Numbered from the stretch's first letter, positions 49,431 to 58,835 are shown. The stretch: DNA of 64,000 bases from Ancylobacter novellus DSM 506 (GCF_000092925.1 NC_014217.1:4340001-4404000); one strand, 5' to 3'. Notes: generated from the letters alone by a model not told the origin. Numbers and translations: made by a program.

Positions 49431-50384
49431 TCAGTTCCTCCGCTGCACGCCGGGCAGCACGCAGAGCAGCTCGAACAAGAGGTTCGCCGCGGTGAGCGCC
49501 GTGTTGCCGGATGTATCATAGGGTGGGGACACCTCTACGAGGTCGCAGCCGACGATGTCGAGCCCCCAGCAGCCGCGGATGATCTCCAGCGCCTGCATGG
49601 AAGTGAGCCCGCCGATCTCCGGCGTGCCGGTGCCCTGCGCGAAGGCGGGGTCGAGCGAATCGATGTCGAAGGTGATGTAGACCGGCCCGGTGCCGAGATG
49701 CGCGCGCACCTCGTCCATCAGCGGCACCAGCGAGCGGTGCCAGAGATCGCAGGCGGGAAAGACGCGGAATCCCTGGCTGCGCGGCCAGTCGAACTCATCG
49801 GCCGAGTAGCCGGAGCCGCGCAGGCCGATCTGCACGGTGCGGTTGGGATCGATCAGCTTCTCCTCCACCGCGCGGCGGAACGGCGTGCCGTGGGCGATCT
49901 TCTCGCCCGACATGGTGTCGTTGATGTCGGCATGGGCGTCGACATGGATGAGCCCGACCGGCCCGTGCCTCTTCGCCATGGCGCGCAGGATCGGCAGCGC
50001 CATGGTGTGGTCGCCGCCGAGCGAGAGCGGCTTGCAGCCATGGGACAGGATGGCCGAGATGCCGGCCTCGATGGCGTCGACCGACTTGGCGAGGCTGTAG
50101 GGATTGGTCGGTATATCACCGACATCGGCGACCTGGAGCGAATCGAAGGGCGCGGCGCGGGTGGCCATGTTGTAGGGGCGGATCAGCACGGATTCGGCGC
50201 GGATCTGCCGCGGCCCGAAACGGGTGCCGCTGCGGTTGCCGGTGCCGATGTCGAGCGGCACGCCGACGAAACAGGCGTCGAGGCCGGCGGCGGTGGAGGC
50301 GTGCGGCAGTCGCATCATGGTGGCGATGCCACCGAAGCGCGGCATGTCGTTGCCGCTCAGCGGCTGGTTGAAGGCTTCACTCAT
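49431..50384 (-). CDS. speB: ureohydrolase, agmatinase/guanidinobutyrase family
   Basis: A 317-aa Mn-dependent hydrolase that removes urea from agmatine or a related guanidino compound. Metal motifs: GGDHTMALPI, HVDAHADIND and FDIDSLDPAFAQGTGTPE. All His and Asp ligands are present. The ATG at 50384 (MSEAF) is preferred over a GTG 21 bases upstream. Two polyamine-type importers in the window would suit a putrescine product. Several Rhizobiales members of this family hydrolyse guanidinobutyrate or guanidinopropionate instead, so the exact substrate is open. Confidence 0.88.
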   Translation of the reverse strand: MSEAFNQPLSGNDMPRFGGIATMMRLPHASTAAGLDACFVGVPLDIGTGNRSGTRFGPRQIRAESVLIRPYNMATRAAPFDSLQVADVGDIPTNPYSLAKSVDAIEAGISAILSHGCKPLSLGGDHTMALPILRAMAKRHGPVGLIHVDAHADINDTMSGEKIAHGTPFRRAVEEKLIDPNRTVQIGLRGSGYSADEFDWPRSQGFRVFPACDLWHRSLVPLMDEVRAHLGTGPVYITFDIDSLDPAFAQGTGTPEIGGLTSMQALEIIRGCWGLDIVGCDLVEVSPPYDTSGNTALTAANLLFELLCVLPGVQRRN

Positions 50385-50545
50385 GCTGGCACCCGGAATT
50401 CCCACATCGACGAGGAAGCCGGTCCGCGGGACGGATTGGCCACCTCGTGTCGGTGCCGAGTTTCGAGGTGCGACGCATGGCCTTCAACGGGCGCTTGCCC
50501 ATCCATACTCGGACCGGCGTCAATGTGTCGGGTGCGGTGACCCGC

Positions 50546-51307
50546 TCAGCGCAGGGTGTGCTCCAGCTCGTCGAACCACAGGTCGGTGGCGATGGCGAAC
50601 AGGCCGACGAGGATCGCGCCCTGCAATACATAGGCGGGGTTGGAGCCCGACAGGCCCTCGATGATCGGCGAACCGAGGGTGAGCGCGCCGACGGTCGAGC
50701 CGATGGTGGCGGTGCCGATGTTGAGGATCACCGAGGTGCGCACGCCCGAGAGGATCACCGGCGCGGCGAGCGGCAGTTCGACCTTGAGCAGCCGCCCGGC
50801 GGGCGAGAGGCCGATGCCGTCCGCCGCCTGCACCGGTGCCACCGGCACGGCGTTCAGCCCGGCGATGGTGGCGCTGACCACCGGCAGCAGGCCATAGGCG
50901 ATGAGCGCGACGATGGTCGGCGCGCCGCCATAGCCGATGACCGGCACGGCGAGCGCGAGCACGGCGGTGGGCGGGAAGGTCTGGCCGACGGCCGTGAGCG
51001 TGTCGACCGGCCCGGCGAAGTCGCGCCCGGCCGGGCGGGTGACGAAGATGCCGATGCCGATGCCGACGCTCACCACCACGAGGCTCGCCGCGCCGACCAG
51101 CGCCGCATGGGAGAGCGCGAGGTCGAGGAAGCTGGCGCGGGTGTAGAGCGGGCGTTGCAGTTCCGGGAAGAGGGTGTGGAACACGCCGTCGCTGAAGGGC
51201 AGCAGCGCCAGCGCGGCGGCGAAGGCGAGCGTGGCCCATACGGCCGGGCGCCCGGCGAGATGGGCAAAGCCGCCAGCGGTGGGGATGGGGCGGGTGAGGC
51301 TGCTCAT
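50546..51307 (-). CDS. yehW: osmolyte ABC transporter permease, YehW/OpuCB type
   Basis: A 253-aa permease with six hydrophobic helices. TLTAVGQTFPPTAVLALAVPVIGYG and the EAA loop ADGIGLSPAGRLLKVELPLAAPVILSGVRT are typical of the glycine betaine/choline class. The gene order osmF-yehY-yehX-yehW is the same as in Escherichia coli. Its ATG overlaps the stop of the ATPase gene by 4 bp. Confidence 0.88.
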   Translation of the reverse strand: MSSLTRPIPTAGGFAHLAGRPAVWATLAFAAALALLPFSDGVFHTLFPELQRPLYTRASFLDLALSHAALVGAASLVVVSVGIGIGIFVTRPAGRDFAGPVDTLTAVGQTFPPTAVLALAVPVIGYGGAPTIVALIAYGLLPVVSATIAGLNAVPVAPVQAADGIGLSPAGRLLKVELPLAAPVILSGVRTSVILNIGTATIGSTVGALTLGSPIIEGLSGSNPAYVLQGAILVGLFAIATDLWFDELEHTLR

Positions 51308-52239
51308 GATGCACCCTCCGGCGCCACCACGTCGGCGAGGGAAAGCGTGCCCTGCCGCCCGGTGCGGTCACGCACGGGGAGACGGTCGATCGCGCCCGCC
51401 ACCATGCGCTCCAGCGCGACGTCGAGCGTCGCTTCGGCGGCGATGGCCTCGCCCCCGGTAACATTGTCATAGTCGGTGCGCTCGCCGACCGGCGTGACCT
51501 GCAAGAGCCGCAGGCCACGGCGCGGCCCGCCGACGAAGGCCTCGATGAAGGGCGTCACCGGCCGGCTAAGCAGGTCTCGCGGTGCGCCCTGCTGGATCAG
51601 CCGGCCTTTGTCGAGCACGGCGATGAGCGAGGCGAGGCGGATGGCCTCGTCGATGTCATGGGTGACAATGACCACCGTCTTGCCGGTGCGCGCCTGGATG
51701 TCGATCAGCGCCGCCTGCAGCCCATCGCGTGTCACCGGATCGAGCGCGCCGAAGGGCTCATCCATGAGCAGGAGGTCCGGATCGGCGGCGAGCGCGCGGG
51801 CGACGCCGACGCGCTGCTGCTGGCCACCGGAGAGCTCGTGCGGGCGGCGGTTGCGGAACAGGGCAGGATCGAGGCCGACGAGGCCGAGCAGCTCGTCGAC
51901 GCGAGCGTCGATGCGCGCTTCCGGCCAGCCGAGCAGCTCCGGCACGGTGGAGATGTTGCGGGCGATGCTCCAATGCGGAAACAGGCCGATGGACTGGATG
52001 ACGTAGCCGATGCGCCGGCGCAGCGCGACCGGCGGCAGGCTCGCCGTGTCGGTGCCGTCGATCAGCACGCGCCCGCCATCCGGCTCGATGAGACGGTTGA
52101 TCAGGCGCAGCGTCGTCGACTTGCCGCAGCCGGAAGGGCCGACCAGCGCGCAGATCGAGCCGGTGGGGACGGTGAGGCTGAGCTGGTCCACGGCCGTCGT
52201 CGCGCCGAAGCGCTTTGTCAGGCGGTCGAGCACGATCAT
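51304..52239 (-). CDS. yehX: osmolyte ABC transporter ATP-binding protein, YehX/OpuCA type
   Basis: A 311-aa ATPase. Walker A is GPSGCGKSTT, followed by LRLINRLIEPDGG, which is typical of the OpuA/OpuC group. The Q-loop is GYVIQSIGLFPH, the signature is LSGGQQQR, Walker B is LLLMDEPFGALDPVTR and the H-loop is VTHDIDEAI. A C-terminal CBS-like segment (about 240-311) may sense ionic strength. It overlaps both neighbouring permease genes by ATGA junctions. Confidence 0.92.
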   Translation of the reverse strand: MIVLDRLTKRFGATTAVDQLSLTVPTGSICALVGPSGCGKSTTLRLINRLIEPDGGRVLIDGTDTASLPPVALRRRIGYVIQSIGLFPHWSIARNISTVPELLGWPEARIDARVDELLGLVGLDPALFRNRRPHELSGGQQQRVGVARALAADPDLLLMDEPFGALDPVTRDGLQAALIDIQARTGKTVVIVTHDIDEAIRLASLIAVLDKGRLIQQGAPRDLLSRPVTPFIEAFVGGPRRGLRLLQVTPVGERTDYDNVTGGEAIAAEATLDVALERMVAGAIDRLPVRDRTGRQGTLSLADVVAPEGAS

Positions 52240-53465
52240 GAGGGCCTCCCGGAGGTCAGCACGGCGCCAAGGCTGCGCAGCGCGAGGTCGGCGATGAGGG
52301 CGAGGGCGATGGCGGAGAGCGCGCCGAGCAGGATCAGGTCGGTGGCGGTCTGGCCGAGGCCCTGGAAGATGAAGGAGCCCAGACCACCGGCGCCGATGAG
52401 CGCTGCCACCACCGTCAGGCCGGTGAGCTGCACCACGACGACGCGCAGCGCGGCGACGAGGATCGGCAAGGCGAGCGGGACGGAGACGCGCCAGAGGATC
52501 TGCCGCTCGTCGAGCCCCATGCCGCGGGCGGCGTCGATCACGGGCTCCGGCACCGAGGCGAGGCCGGCGAAGGTGCCCCGGGCCACCGGAAGGAGCCCAT
52601 ACAGGGTAAGGGCGATGATGGCCGGCGCGGCGCCGATGCCGCCAATGCCGAGCGTGCGCAGGAACGGCGCGGCGCCGGCGAGCGCGCTGAGCGGTCCGAT
52701 CAGCAGGCCGAAAATGGCGATGGAAGGGATGGTCTGGACGAGATTGAGCGTGCCGAACAAGGGCTTCCGCCAACCCGGCTTTCGGAGCGCGATGACGCCG
52801 AGCAGGCCGCCTATGGGCAGCGCCCCGGCGAGCGCGCCGCCGACGAGCGCGATGTGGCGAACGACTTCCGCGCCATAGGCCGCGCGGCGGTTGGCGAGCT
52901 CGCGGGCGAGCGAGAGGTCGGACAGCACGCCGGAAAAAGCCAGCGCAACCAATACGCTGACCATGGCCGCGGCGATGGCGGCCTGCGCCAGCGGGTGCGG
53001 GGCGAGGCGGCCGGTCGCGTCGGCGAGGGCGAAGGCGGAGCCGGCCGCTACGATCCAGAAAGCGGCGCCCAGCGAGGTGCGGGCGATCGGGCCGGTATCG
53101 GCTGCAACAAGACTGCCGGCATGACCGGCGGCGGTGACGCAGGCGATCAGCAGCGCAGCAGCGACGATCGCGGTGATCCGGTCGCGCCAGATGCCGGATC
53201 GGATCAGCGCCGCGACGCCGAGCGCCACGACCAGCGCTCCGATCAGGATGGCGACGCCCGGCTCCACGGCCGACCACAGCGCCACCGCCTTGCCGCTGAG
53301 GATGCGGTTCGGCGCCACCGCGACGAAGCCGAGGCTCCCCAGCGCCACCACCATGCCGGTGACGATGAGCACCAGCAGCGGATTGGCGCGGGCCTCCGCC
53401 GCCTTGCGCCGGGCGGGCGACGCCTCGACCGCCGGGGCGAGGGCGGCGTCGCCCGCCAGGGTCAC
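52236..53465 (-). CDS. yehY: osmolyte ABC transporter permease, YehY type, with extra N-terminal membrane region
   Basis: A 409-aa protein. About 190 N-terminal residues hold several additional hydrophobic helices (for example LLVLIVTGMVVALGSLGFVAV and ITAIVAAALLIACVTAAG). The transport domain follows, with the EAA loop ARGMGLDERQILWRVSVPLALPILVAALR. YehY of Escherichia coli is also long (about 385 aa). The 3' end overlaps the ATPase gene and the 5' end overlaps the binding-protein gene by 4 bp. Confidence 0.88.
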   Translation of the reverse strand: MTLAGDAALAPAVEASPARRKAAEARANPLLVLIVTGMVVALGSLGFVAVAPNRILSGKAVALWSAVEPGVAILIGALVVALGVAALIRSGIWRDRITAIVAAALLIACVTAAGHAGSLVAADTGPIARTSLGAAFWIVAAGSAFALADATGRLAPHPLAQAAIAAAMVSVLVALAFSGVLSDLSLARELANRRAAYGAEVVRHIALVGGALAGALPIGGLLGVIALRKPGWRKPLFGTLNLVQTIPSIAIFGLLIGPLSALAGAAPFLRTLGIGGIGAAPAIIALTLYGLLPVARGTFAGLASVPEPVIDAARGMGLDERQILWRVSVPLALPILVAALRVVVVQLTGLTVVAALIGAGGLGSFIFQGLGQTATDLILLGALSAIALALIADLALRSLGAVLTSGRPS

Positions 53466-54385
53466 TTCAGCAGGCCCTTCCCGGTGAGCCAGTCCTTGGC
53501 CACCGTGCGGGCGTCCTGCCCTTCGATCTGCACCTTGGCGTTGAGGCCCTGCAGCGTCTCCAGATCGAGCGCGGCGAAGGCCGGGGCCAGGATGGTGGCG
53601 ATCTCGGGATGCGCCTCCAGCACCGCCGCGCGCACCACGGGGGCCGGCTGGTAGACCGCCTGCACGCCCTTGGTGTCGTCGAGCACCTTGAGGTCGAGCG
53701 CGGCAATGCCGCCATCAGTGCCATAGACCATGGCGGCGTTGACGCCGGAGGTGCCTTCCGCCGCCGCCTTGATGGTCGCTGCGGTGTCGCCGCCGGAGAG
53801 CACCAGCAACTGGCCCTGGCCGAGCTTGAAGCCATAGGCCTCCTGGAAGGCGGGCAGCGCCGCCGCGCTCTCGACGAACTCGGCCGAGCCGGCGAGCTTC
53901 ACCTCGCCGCCACTGGCGACCCATTTGCCGAAATCGTCCAGCGTCGCCAGCTTGTTCTTCTTGGCGACGTCGCCGCGCACGGCGATGGCCCAGGTGTTGT
54001 TGGCCGGCGCCGGCTGCAGCCAGACCAGCTTGTTGGCCGCGTCGAGTTCCTTGGCCTTGGCATAGGCGGTGTCGGCCTTCTTCCACGCCGGGTCGCCGTC
54101 GACATTGAAGAAGAAGCCGGCATTGCCGGTATATTCGGGATAGATGTCGATCTCGCCCTCGAGCAGGGCGGTGCGCACGATCTTGGTCGGCCCGAGCGAG
54201 AGCCGCTCCTTCACATGCAGGCCGTTCTGCTCCAGCAGCAGGGCGATGATGTTGCCGAGCACCGCGCCCTCGGTGTCGATCTTGGAGGCAACGGTGACGC
54301 TGTCGGCGGCCATGGCCGCGCCGGGTGCGCCGAGGCCGAGGCCGGCGGCGAGCGCCACGCTCGCGAGAAGACGACGGATGCTCAT
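53462..54385 (-). CDS. osmF: osmolyte ABC transporter binding protein, OsmF/ProX type
   Basis: A 307-aa periplasmic protein with a Sec signal (cleavage near AMAADS). SVTVASKIDTEGAVLGNIIALLLEQNGLHVKERLSLGPTKIVRTALLEGEIDIYPEYTGN is the typical OpuCC/OsmF start. Related Escherichia coli OsmF binds betaine only weakly, so the true ligand is uncertain. It is the first gene of the operon. Confidence 0.88.
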   Translation of the reverse strand: MSIRRLLASVALAAGLGLGAPGAAMAADSVTVASKIDTEGAVLGNIIALLLEQNGLHVKERLSLGPTKIVRTALLEGEIDIYPEYTGNAGFFFNVDGDPAWKKADTAYAKAKELDAANKLVWLQPAPANNTWAIAVRGDVAKKNKLATLDDFGKWVASGGEVKLAGSAEFVESAAALPAFQEAYGFKLGQGQLLVLSGGDTAATIKAAAEGTSGVNAAMVYGTDGGIAALDLKVLDDTKGVQAVYQPAPVVRAAVLEAHPEIATILAPAFAALDLETLQGLNAKVQIEGQDARTVAKDWLTGKGLLK

Positions 54386-54551
54386 CAGGCAGTCTCCCTC
54401 ATAGGTGCCGGTCCCGCGGCTTCGAGTATGGCCCGGCAGGTAGTTGGTGGTCGACCTGCCTCCTCGCCATTCCTAATCTAAGGCGGGCGTTTCGCTTTGA
54501 CATGGTGGGAAGGTGCCGCTCGTCGTGCTGTGACGGGCGGTGCCGCCGACG

Positions 54552-55352
54552 TCAGCTTATGCCGCGCAGCCTCAGGCTCCGCCGGCGCAGCAGCTCGGCG
54601 GTCAGCAGCAGCCCGACGGCGAGCACGATCAACAGCGTCGCGGCGGCGAGGATGGTGGGGCTGATGTTCTCGCGTATGCCGTCGAACATCTGCCGCGGCA
54701 GCGTGCGCTGGAGCGGGCCGGTGAGGAACAGCGCCACCACGACCTCGTCGAAGGAGGTGACGAAGGCGAACAGCGCGCCGGAGATGACGCCCGGCGCGAT
54801 CACCGGCAGCGTCACCCGCCGGAAGGCGGCGAGCGGCGAGGCGCCGAGGCTCGCGGCGGCGCGGGCGAGGTTGGCGTCGAAGCCGGTCAGCGTGGCGCTC
54901 ACCGTAATCAGTACGAAGGGCGCACCGAGCGCGGCATGGGCGAGGCCAAGGCCGAGCAACGAGCTCGCCAGTCCCAGCGGGGCGTAGAAGAAGTAGCTGC
55001 CCAGCGCGACGATGACGATCGGCACGATCATCGGCGAGATCAGCACCCCCATCAGCAGAGCCTTGCCGCGGAACTCGTTGCGGTGCAGGCCGACGGCGGC
55101 GAGCGTGCCGAGCACCACGGCGATGGTGGTGGCGATGGTGCCGACGATCAGGCTGTTGAGGAACGCCCTTCCCCAGGCGGGGCTGGTCAGCAGCTCCTCG
55201 TACCAGCGCAGCGAGAAGCCGGGTATCGGCAGGCTGAGGAAGCTCGCCGAGGAGAAGGAGATCGGCACGATCACCAGGAGCGGCAGCACGAGGAAGGCGA
55301 GCACCGCCATGCTCACGCTCCACAGAAGTATGCCGCGGATCCGCTCTCCCAT
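54552..55352 (-). CDS. polyamine-type ABC transporter permease, PotC-like (second system)
   Basis: A 266-aa permease with six helices and the EAA loop RAAASLGASPLAAFRRVTLPVIAPG, followed by FVTSFDEVVVALFLTGP. It is the last gene of the order potA-potD-potB-potC. It differs clearly from the PotC at 16312. It starts 4 bp after the upstream permease gene. Confidence 0.9.
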   Translation of the reverse strand: MGERIRGILLWSVSMAVLAFLVLPLLVIVPISFSSASFLSLPIPGFSLRWYEELLTSPAWGRAFLNSLIVGTIATTIAVVLGTLAAVGLHRNEFRGKALLMGVLISPMIVPIVIVALGSYFFYAPLGLASSLLGLGLAHAALGAPFVLITVSATLTGFDANLARAAASLGASPLAAFRRVTLPVIAPGVISGALFAFVTSFDEVVVALFLTGPLQRTLPRQMFDGIRENISPTILAAATLLIVLAVGLLLTAELLRRRSLRLRGIS

Positions 55353-55356
55353 GGCG

Positions 55357-56601
55357 TCAGCCGAGCTTCATGCCGTCGGTGCCGACGACGCGCGTGTAGA
55401 CGAAATAGAGGGCGATGGTGATCACCAGCAGCACCGTGCCGAGCGCCGCCGCCAGGCCCCAGTTCAGCGTCTGCAGGGTGAGGAAGGCGATGAGCGCGCT
55501 GACCATCTGGTCGTTGGCGCCGCCGATCAGAAGCGGCGTGATGTAGTAGCCGATGGCGAGGATGAAGACGAGCAGGCAGCCGGCGGTGACGCCCGGCAGC
55601 GAGAGCGGGAAATAGACCCGCCGGAACGCGGTGAAGAAGGGCGCGCCGAGCGAGGTCGCGGCCCGCATGTAGTTGGGCGGGATGCCCTTCATCACCGAAT
55701 AGATCGGCAGCACCATGAAGGGCAGCAGCACATGCGTCATGGCGATGACGACGCCCGGCCGGTTGAACACAAGCTGCAGCGGCTGGTCGATGAGGCCGAG
55801 CCATTGCAGCGCTTCGTTCAGTGGCCCCTCGCGCTGGAGGATCACCAGCCAGCTCGCGGTGCGCACCAGCAGCGAGGTCCAGAACGGCAGCAGCACGAGG
55901 ATCATCAGCAAGTTGGCGGTGGATTCGGGCAGCGTCGCCAGCCGGTAGGCGAGCGGATAGGCGAGCACGAGGCAGAGGAGCGTGACGATGGCGCTGATCT
56001 CGAGCGTGCGGGTGAGCGAGGCGACATAGACCGCCCGGCTCGGATCGGTGGGCTGGATGTGGTCGTTGTTGTCGCGCCGGTGGTCGAGCGCGGCGAGCAG
56101 GAAGCTGTCGGTCAGGCGCGGCGAGGCGCGGCCGAGCGCCGCCCAGATCGCCACCTCGCCCCATTGCGGGTTGAGGCCGGTGAGCGTGTCGCGCCAGGTG
56201 CCGGCCGGTGTCTCGGGAAGCCGGCGGGCGGTGGACATGAGAAGCGAGCGGTAGCCGGCATTCTCGAAGTTCAGCCGCGTCGCCAGTTCGGGGAGGGTGC
56301 GGTTCTGCGAGGCGGTGCGCAGCTCCCCGGCGAAGGCGGCGAACACCGCCTCGTCGGGGACCGTGCGCTGCTCGTCCGCCCGCCACTGCCGCAGCAGCGC
56401 GGAAGTCTGCGGCAGGATGTCGGGCATTGGCCCGTTCTGCACCGCCTTCAGCAGCATGCCGGCGATGGGCAGCACGAAGAAGACCAGGGTGAAGAGGATG
56501 AGCGGCAGAGCGAGCCCAAGCCCGCGCAGCGTGCGCGTGCGCTCAGCCCTGCGCAGCGATGCGCGCAGGGCCCTTGCCTCGTTTGTCGCCGTCGTCTCCA
56601 T
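55357..56601 (-). CDS. polyamine-type ABC transporter permease, PotB-like, with enlarged periplasmic loop
   Basis: A 414-aa permease, against about 290 for typical PotB. Helix 1 is near residues 27-53 and helix 2 near 200-225, so an extra soluble loop of about 150 residues is inserted between them. The EAA loop is RAATSLGAPFFTAFRRVYFPLSLPG. The rest follows the PotB pattern (VFNRPGVVIAMTHVLLPFMVLPIY). Such enlarged loops are found in a group of opine/polyamine importers. Confidence 0.88.
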   Translation of the reverse strand: METTATNEARALRASLRRAERTRTLRGLGLALPLILFTLVFFVLPIAGMLLKAVQNGPMPDILPQTSALLRQWRADEQRTVPDEAVFAAFAGELRTASQNRTLPELATRLNFENAGYRSLLMSTARRLPETPAGTWRDTLTGLNPQWGEVAIWAALGRASPRLTDSFLLAALDHRRDNNDHIQPTDPSRAVYVASLTRTLEISAIVTLLCLVLAYPLAYRLATLPESTANLLMILVLLPFWTSLLVRTASWLVILQREGPLNEALQWLGLIDQPLQLVFNRPGVVIAMTHVLLPFMVLPIYSVMKGIPPNYMRAATSLGAPFFTAFRRVYFPLSLPGVTAGCLLVFILAIGYYITPLLIGGANDQMVSALIAFLTLQTLNWGLAAALGTVLLVITIALYFVYTRVVGTDGMKLG

Positions 56602-56637
56602 CGCGGTCGGCAGCGTCAGATCACTGCGCCGCCCAGC

Positions 56638-57693
56638 TCACTGCGCGGCCCACGCGTTGAAGCGCTCGTTCAGCGCCTCGATGTTGTCGACCCAGAAGCT
56701 GACGTCGAAGCCGAGGCCGTGCTCGATCACGCCCGGCGCGGTCGGCAGGAAGGGCAGCACGTTGGGGGCGATGTTGCCGGTCGAATCCTTCAGCGTCGGG
56801 CCGTAGGCGAGCGCGTTGGCGACTTCCTGCTGGCGGGCCGAGGTCTGGATGAACTTCAGGAGGTCCGTCGCCTGATCCTTGTTCGGCGAATTGGCGAGGA
56901 TCACCCAGCTGTCGACCTGGTAGATGAAGCCCGCCGGCCAGGCGATGGCGAAGTTGGTCTTGTCGGCGTTGTTGGCGGCGAAGATGCGGCCGTTATAGAC
57001 GCTGGTCATCGCGATCTCGCCCGACTGCAGCAGCTGCACCGGCTGCGAGCCGGCCTCCCACCAGACGATGTCCTTCTTGATGGTGTCGAGCTTCTTGAAG
57101 GCGCGGTCGACGCCCTCCTTGGTGCCCAGCACCTTGTAGACGTCGGCCGGCTTGACGCCGTCGGCCATCAGCGCGAATTCCAGCGACTGGCGCGGGCCGC
57201 GGCGCAGCGAGCGCTTGCCCGGGAACTTCTTGGTGTCGAAGAAGTCGGCCCAGCTCTTCGGGCCGTTCTCGCCGAGCTTGCCCTTGTCATAGGCGAGCGC
57301 GGTCGACCAGACGAAGGTGCCGACGCCGCAATCGTCGGCCATGCCGGGCAGGTACTGGTCCTTGTTGCCGAGCTTGGTCCAGTCGAGCTTGGCGTAGATG
57401 CCTTCCTCACAGCCGAGCACCAGCTCGTCGGCCTCGACCTGCACCACGTCCCAGGTGGATTCGCCCTGCGCCTTGGTGCGCAGCACGCCGATGCCGCCGT
57501 TCCAGCTGTCCTGCACCAGCTTGGTGCCGGTGTCCTTCACGAAGGGTTCGAACATCGCCTTGTTCTGCGCCGCCTGCGCCGCGCCGCCCCAGCCGACCAC
57601 GGTGAGGTCGCGCGCGCTGGCCGCGCCGGCGAGGAGGGAGAAGCCGGCGGTCACGCCGGCGGCGAGGATCAGTCGTCCGAGTGTGCTTTTCAT
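56638..57693 (-). CDS. polyamine-type ABC transporter binding protein, PotD-like (second system)
   Basis: A 351-aa periplasmic protein with a Sec signal (cleavage near GAASARD). The mature start LTVVGWGGAAQAAQNKAMFEPFVKDTG replaces the NWGDY motif of PotD, so its ligand probably differs from that of the PotD at 17154. AGAGGG lies 7 bases before the ATG at 57693. It sits between the ATPase and permease genes. Confidence 0.88.
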   Translation of the reverse strand: MKSTLGRLILAAGVTAGFSLLAGAASARDLTVVGWGGAAQAAQNKAMFEPFVKDTGTKLVQDSWNGGIGVLRTKAQGESTWDVVQVEADELVLGCEEGIYAKLDWTKLGNKDQYLPGMADDCGVGTFVWSTALAYDKGKLGENGPKSWADFFDTKKFPGKRSLRRGPRQSLEFALMADGVKPADVYKVLGTKEGVDRAFKKLDTIKKDIVWWEAGSQPVQLLQSGEIAMTSVYNGRIFAANNADKTNFAIAWPAGFIYQVDSWVILANSPNKDQATDLLKFIQTSARQQEVANALAYGPTLKDSTGNIAPNVLPFLPTAPGVIEHGLGFDVSFWVDNIEALNERFNAWAAQ

Positions 57694-57734
57694 TTTCGTT
57701 CCCTCTGTTTTCATAGGCACGTTGGAGACCCTGC

Positions 57735-58835
57735 TCAGGCCCGCGCCGGAGCGTCGAGCGCGAGGCAATCCGTGGTGTTGAAGCCGATCTTCAGTTCCTG
57801 ACCGGCGACGAAGTCGCGGCCACCCTCCGCATTCGGCACCTTGGCGATGAAGTCGCTGACGCCCGTCGTCGACAGGCGCAGCCTGAGATGGTCGCCATGA
57901 TAGATCACTTCCTCGATCCGGGCGGGCATCACATTGGCGGATGTGGACGCGCCGTCGACGATGCGCACGCGCTCCGGGCGGATGGAGACGAGCTTGCGCG
58001 CGCCCGGCGTGCGCGCGCCGATGAGCTCACAGCGCAGCGTGCCGCCGGCGGTCTCGACCTCGCAGGTGTCGCTTGAGGCACTCTTCAGCGTGCCGTGCAC
58101 CGCGTTGTTCTCGCCGATGAAGCTGGCGACGAAGGCGTTCTGCGGCCGCTCATACAACTCCTTCGGCGTCGAGAGCTGCTGGATCTTGCCCTCGTTGAAC
58201 ACCGCCACGCGGTCGGACATGGTCAGCGCCTCGCCCTGGTCGTGGGTGACGTAGACGATGGTCACCCCGAGCCGCTCGTGCAGGTGCTTGATCTCATACT
58301 GCATCGCCTCGCGCAGCTGCTTGTCGAGCGCGCCGAGCGGCTCGTCCATCAGGATCAGCACCGGCTCGAAGACCAGCGCACGGGCGAGCGCCACGCGCTG
58401 CTGCTGGCCGCCGGAGAGCTGGCCGGGCTTGCGGTCCGCGAGGTGCTGGAGATGCACCATGCCGAGCGCGGCGCGCGCCCGCTGGTCGATTTCCGCCGCC
58501 GAGACCTTCCGCACACTCAGGGGGAAGGCGACGTTCTCCAGCACGCTCATATGCGGGAACAGGGCGTAGTTCTGGAACACGACGCCGATGTCGCGCTTGT
58601 GCGGCGGCACGCCGTCGATGGAGCGCCCGCCCAGCGTGATGCGGCCGGAGGTGGGGTGCTCGAAGCCGGCGAGCATCATCAGGCAGGTGGTCTTGCCCGA
58701 GCCGGAGGGGCCGAGCATGGTCAGGAACTCGCCCTTGCGGATCTCGAGGTCGAGGTCGGAGACCACGAGCGTCCGCCCGTCATAGGTCTTGCGGACTTTC
58801 TCGAAGGTGACGAAGGCGTCGTTCGGGACGGTCAT
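57735..58835 (-). CDS. polyamine-type ABC transporter ATP-binding protein, PotA-like (second system)
   Basis: A 366-aa ATPase: Walker [11 protein letters not shown]-loop [14 protein letters not shown], signature LSGGQQQR, Walker [18 protein letters not shown] and H-loop VTHDQGEAL, then a TOBE domain. It is the first gene of the leftward operon. The 231-bp region upstream separates it from the divergent TetR gene. Confidence 0.92.
   Translation of the reverse strand: MTVPNDAFVTFEKVRKTYDGRTLVVSDLDLEIRKGEFLTMLGPSGSGKTTCLMMLAGFEHPTSGRITLGGRSIDGVPPHKRDIGVVFQNYALFPHMSVLENVAFPLSVRKVSAAEIDQRARAALGMVHLQHLADRKPGQLSGGQQQRVALARALVFEPVLILMDEPLGALDKQLREAMQYEIKHLHERLGVTIVYVTHDQGEALTMSDRVAVFNEGKIQQLSTPKELYERPQNAFVASFIGENNAVHGTLKSASSDTCEVETAGGTLRCELIGARTPGARKLVSIRPERVRIVDGASTSANVMPARIEEVIYHGDHLRLRLSTTGVSDFIAKVPNAEGGRDFVAGQELKIGFNTTDCLALDAPARA

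Noticed and set aside
50406..50545. A small coding gene in the gap between the ureohydrolase and the YehW-type gene
   Set aside because: Open frames exist on the plus strand, but none has a ribosome-binding site or a recognisable domain.
55012..57801. A 929-codon plus-strand frame opposite the second polyamine-type operon
   Set aside because: Composition is typical antisense (His/Arg/Gln/Gly-rich) and it runs across three well-supported genes.
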